This document shows positions 62,320 to 64,000 of a stretch of 64,000 nt of DNA, piece after piece. A model generated the notes under the pieces. The model was not told the DNA's origin. It ran no database searches and saw only the letters and a program-made list of their open reading frames with translations. A program made the position numbers and the translations under genes. Location: contig NZ_JASITD010000017.1 in assembly GCF_030063445.1 (NCBI RefSeq), forward strand, positions 43,723-107,722. Direction: 5' to 3'. Within the stretch, counting starts at the first letter, position 1; each line of letters starts with the position of its first letter. The stretch is from Hymenobacter sp. H14-R3 (GTDB lineage: Bacteria; Bacteroidota; Bacteroidia; Cytophagales; Hymenobacteraceae).

Positions 62320-63114
62320 ATGTTTAAAAAAATCATTCTTGCCAGCTGCCTGCTCGCCACTGCCGGCTGCACTACGGTGCCCATCACGGGCCGCCGCCAG
62401 CTCAGCCTGGTGTCAGACAGCGAGATGAACACACTGGCTATCACTCAGTACAAGCAAACGCTGGGCGAGGCTAAGCTCTCGACCAACGCCGCCGAGGTGG
62501 CCGAGGTGCGGCGCGTGGGCCAGCGCATTTCGCAGGCCGTGGAGCTGTATTTCAAGCAGCAGGGCCAGTCGGCGCAGCTCGAAGGCTACCAGTGGGAATT
62601 TAATCTTATCGACGACCCCAAAACGGTGAATGCCTGGTGCATGCCCGGCGGCAAAGTGGCCGTGTACTCGGGTATTCTGCCCCTCACCAAGGACGAAAAC
62701 GGCCTGGCCGTGGTAATGGCCCACGAAATTTCGCACGCCGTAGCCAAGCACGGGGCCGAGCGCATGAGCGACCAGTTGGCGGCCCAGGTGGGCGGCGCGG
62801 CGCTTTCCACGGCGCTCTCGCAAAACCCGAGCGTTACCAAAAACCTGTTTCAGCAGGCCGTAGGCATGGGCACGCAGGTGGGCCTACTCAAATTTAGCCG
62901 CCGCCAGGAAAGTGAGGCCGACCACCTGGGCCTGATTTTTATGGCGATGGCGGGCTATAATCCCAGCGGCGCAATTCCGTTTTGGGAGCGCATGGCCGCC
63001 CAAAGCCAGAGCACTACCCCCGAGTTTCTCTCCGACCACCCCGCCGATGCCACCCGCATCGCCGATATTCAGACCCAACTGCCGGGCGCGCTCAAATACT
63101 ACAAGCCCCGCTAG
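62320..63114 (+). CDS. M48 family metallopeptidase lipoprotein
   Basis: Protein of 264 residues with lipobox ATAGC after residue 12. The zinc site is MAHEISHAVAKHGAER (HExxH) with the third ligand Glu in RRQESEADHLGLIFMA. This matches the LoiP/YcaL and BepA-like periplasmic proteases involved in outer membrane protein quality control. The opening TTVPITGRRQLSLVSDSEMN is typical. It is divergent from the FAH gene. Confidence 0.94.
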   Translation: MFKKIILASCLLATAGCTTVPITGRRQLSLVSDSEMNTLAITQYKQTLGEAKLSTNAAEVAEVRRVGQRISQAVELYFKQQGQSAQLEGYQWEFNLIDDPKTVNAWCMPGGKVAVYSGILPLTKDENGLAVVMAHEISHAVAKHGAERMSDQLAAQVGGAALSTALSQNPSVTKNLFQQAVGMGTQVGLLKFSRRQESEADHLGLIFMAMAGYNPSGAIPFWERMAAQSQSTTPEFLSDHPADATRIADIQTQLPGALKYYKPR

Positions 63115-63258
63115 CCGCACGCGCATTTTTGGCCAGTTGGAGCGCGGTAATCCTTCGTCCTACCTGCGACGTATCTAACCCGAGCCGTGGGAAAGGCAAA
63201 GAATTGCTACGCTCCATTGCTGCTTCGCTTATTTAGTAACTGCCTACTAATCAAAACT

Positions 63259-63873
63259 ATGCGTACATTGCCTCGCTTATTTGGCCTGTTTTTGCTGGGC
63301 ATGCTGAGCAGTTTATTACTGCTCAGCTCGTGCGAAACCACGCGCACCAGTGAGGATAGCAACCCGGCCAACCGGTCGCAGCGTGTGGGCAAGGTGCCCG
63401 GGGCCTCGCTGTCGGGCTCAGCGGCCAGCCACCAAGTGATGCAGCTCGATGGCGACGGCAAGGTGAAGTACAAGCTAGCGCAATCGGTGATGGCGGCGGC
63501 GCTCATCCGGCAGTTCAACGACGGCACGGTTATCGACCGCGTGCAGGTGCGCAAAGCGCCTGGTAGTGATGCCGTTAGCCCCGTGTACTACCTCATTGGC
63601 CTGGGCCACAACAAAGGCAGCTACCGGGCCATTGCCCTGCCCCTGCGCGCCACCACCGACAGCACCTACTACCTCGCGCCCAGCGCCAGCCGCTACGTTA
63701 TCTCAGGCGTGGGCTGCCCCAGCTGCTACTTCGATTTTGAGGACGGCCACATCATCGGCACCACCTGCGACGACAACTCGGGCGGCAGCAGCTGCACCAT
63801 GCAGATACTGCCCGCCAACCAGGTGTTTGCTAAAACCATGCCCGACGCCCCCACTGTAAAACCTCTCAAATGA
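63259..63873 (+). CDS. Hypothetical lipoprotein
   Basis: Protein of 204 residues from MRTLPRLFGLFLLGMLSSLL with lipobox LLSSC; the open frame starting at 63187 lacks this benefit. The mature protein is not recognised. It contains a cysteine-rich part (GVGCPSCYFDFEDGHIIGTT, then another Cys pair GSSCTMQ), which may form disulfides or bind metal. The stop overlaps the ATG of a 35-codon ORF (ATGA). Confidence 0.78.
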   Translation: MRTLPRLFGLFLLGMLSSLLLLSSCETTRTSEDSNPANRSQRVGKVPGASLSGSAASHQVMQLDGDGKVKYKLAQSVMAAALIRQFNDGTVIDRVQVRKAPGSDAVSPVYYLIGLGHNKGSYRAIALPLRATTDSTYYLAPSASRYVISGVGCPSCYFDFEDGHIIGTTCDDNSGGSSCTMQILPANQVFAKTMPDAPTVKPLK

Positions 63874-63977
63874 GCCGCGCCGCCAAATGGGCCCTGCGCC
63901 TGACCCTCACCGCCTTAGCCGTGCTATTGGTCAACGATAGCGGCCGGCCCAAGTCCCTAAAAAAACCCGCCGAATAG
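63870..63977 (+). CDS. Small ORF (35 aa), possible membrane peptide
   Basis: ATGA overlap with the lipoprotein gene suggests coupled translation. The peptide reads MSRAAKWALRLTLTALAVLL then VNDSGRPKSLKKPAE: a positive N-terminus, one short hydrophobic segment and a basic tail. Its stop codon is in the loop of the terminal hairpin. It may be a real small protein or chance; the overlap is the main support. Confidence 0.45.
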   Translation: MSRAAKWALRLTLTALAVLLVNDSGRPKSLKKPAE

Positions 63978-64000
63978 CGGGTTTTTTTAGGGACTTGGGC
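63947..64000. terminator. Perfect 24-bp hairpin terminator at the window end
   Basis: Arms 63947-63970 and 63977-64000 are exact complements with a 6-base loop. The inner part, A7 CCCGC ... GCGGG T7, is a bidirectional terminator; the outer 11 bp extend the stem. Confidence 0.88.

Overview
The window looks like a chromosomal segment of a GC-rich member of the Bacteroidota, most likely a Hymenobacter-like bacterium. This is inferred from the N-acylornithine carbamoyltransferase with its SLRTR motif, a SusC-type plug domain, CHRD and META-domain lipoproteins, promoters of the Bacteroidota form TTG-N19/21-TAnnTTTG, and the absence of Shine-Dalgarno-like sequences. No rRNA, tRNA or CRISPR array was seen.

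Layout. (1) 0.4-7.1 kb: glutamate synthase, gltB then gltD on the minus strand, split by a small AT-rich ORF sitting inside nested inverted repeats. (2) 7.4-15.9 kb: a decayed urease locus (broken ureG, a ureF frame, a fragment of ureA, a broken nickel permease). The part where ureB, ureC and ureE would be expected is instead occupied by a plus-strand multi-PAS histidine kinase and a response regulator. (3) 16.1-33.3 kb: arginine biosynthesis in two divergent arms. The minus arm reads an ArgA-like acetyltransferase, argG, argC, argD, carA, carB, argF'; the plus arm reads argB, argE, argH. The two arms start from promoters whose core elements overlap face to face near 29.95 kb. Spaces inside the minus arm are filled with AT-rich ORFs, a GIY-YIG nuclease gene, an IS3-family element and many inverted repeats. 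(4) 33.4-36.8 kb: pyruvate carboxylase. (5) 36.9-50.6 kb: secreted and envelope proteins, an M28 peptidase, an M1 aminopeptidase, DnaK, a predicted membrane protein with DUF2007-like features, an EEP-family enzyme and a MarC-family protein. (6) 50.6-56.6 kb: a 1991-residue alpha-2-macroglobulin-like protein with a carboxypeptidase-regulatory plus SusC plug module inside it and an intact CxEQ thioester motif. (7) 56.8-64 kb: redox and hydrolase genes, M23 and M48 peptidases, a lipoprotein, and a tiny ORF ending in a perfect 24-bp hairpin at the window edge.

How it works together: GltBD makes glutamate, which the acetyltransferase, ArgB, ArgC and ArgD turn into N-acylornithine. CarAB supplies carbamoyl phosphate, ArgF' makes N-acylcitrulline, ArgE removes the acyl group, and ArgG and ArgH finish arginine. 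Pyruvate carboxylase could supply oxaloacetate, and so aspartate for ArgG.

The strongest unexplained signal is the repeat landscape. Several unrelated palindromic families occur mostly as inverted pairs. One family (TCATGC...GAAGCATC core) brackets AT-rich ORFs inserted within the glt, car and arg operons, and repeat sequence has become the C-terminal coding end of ArgD and ArgE.
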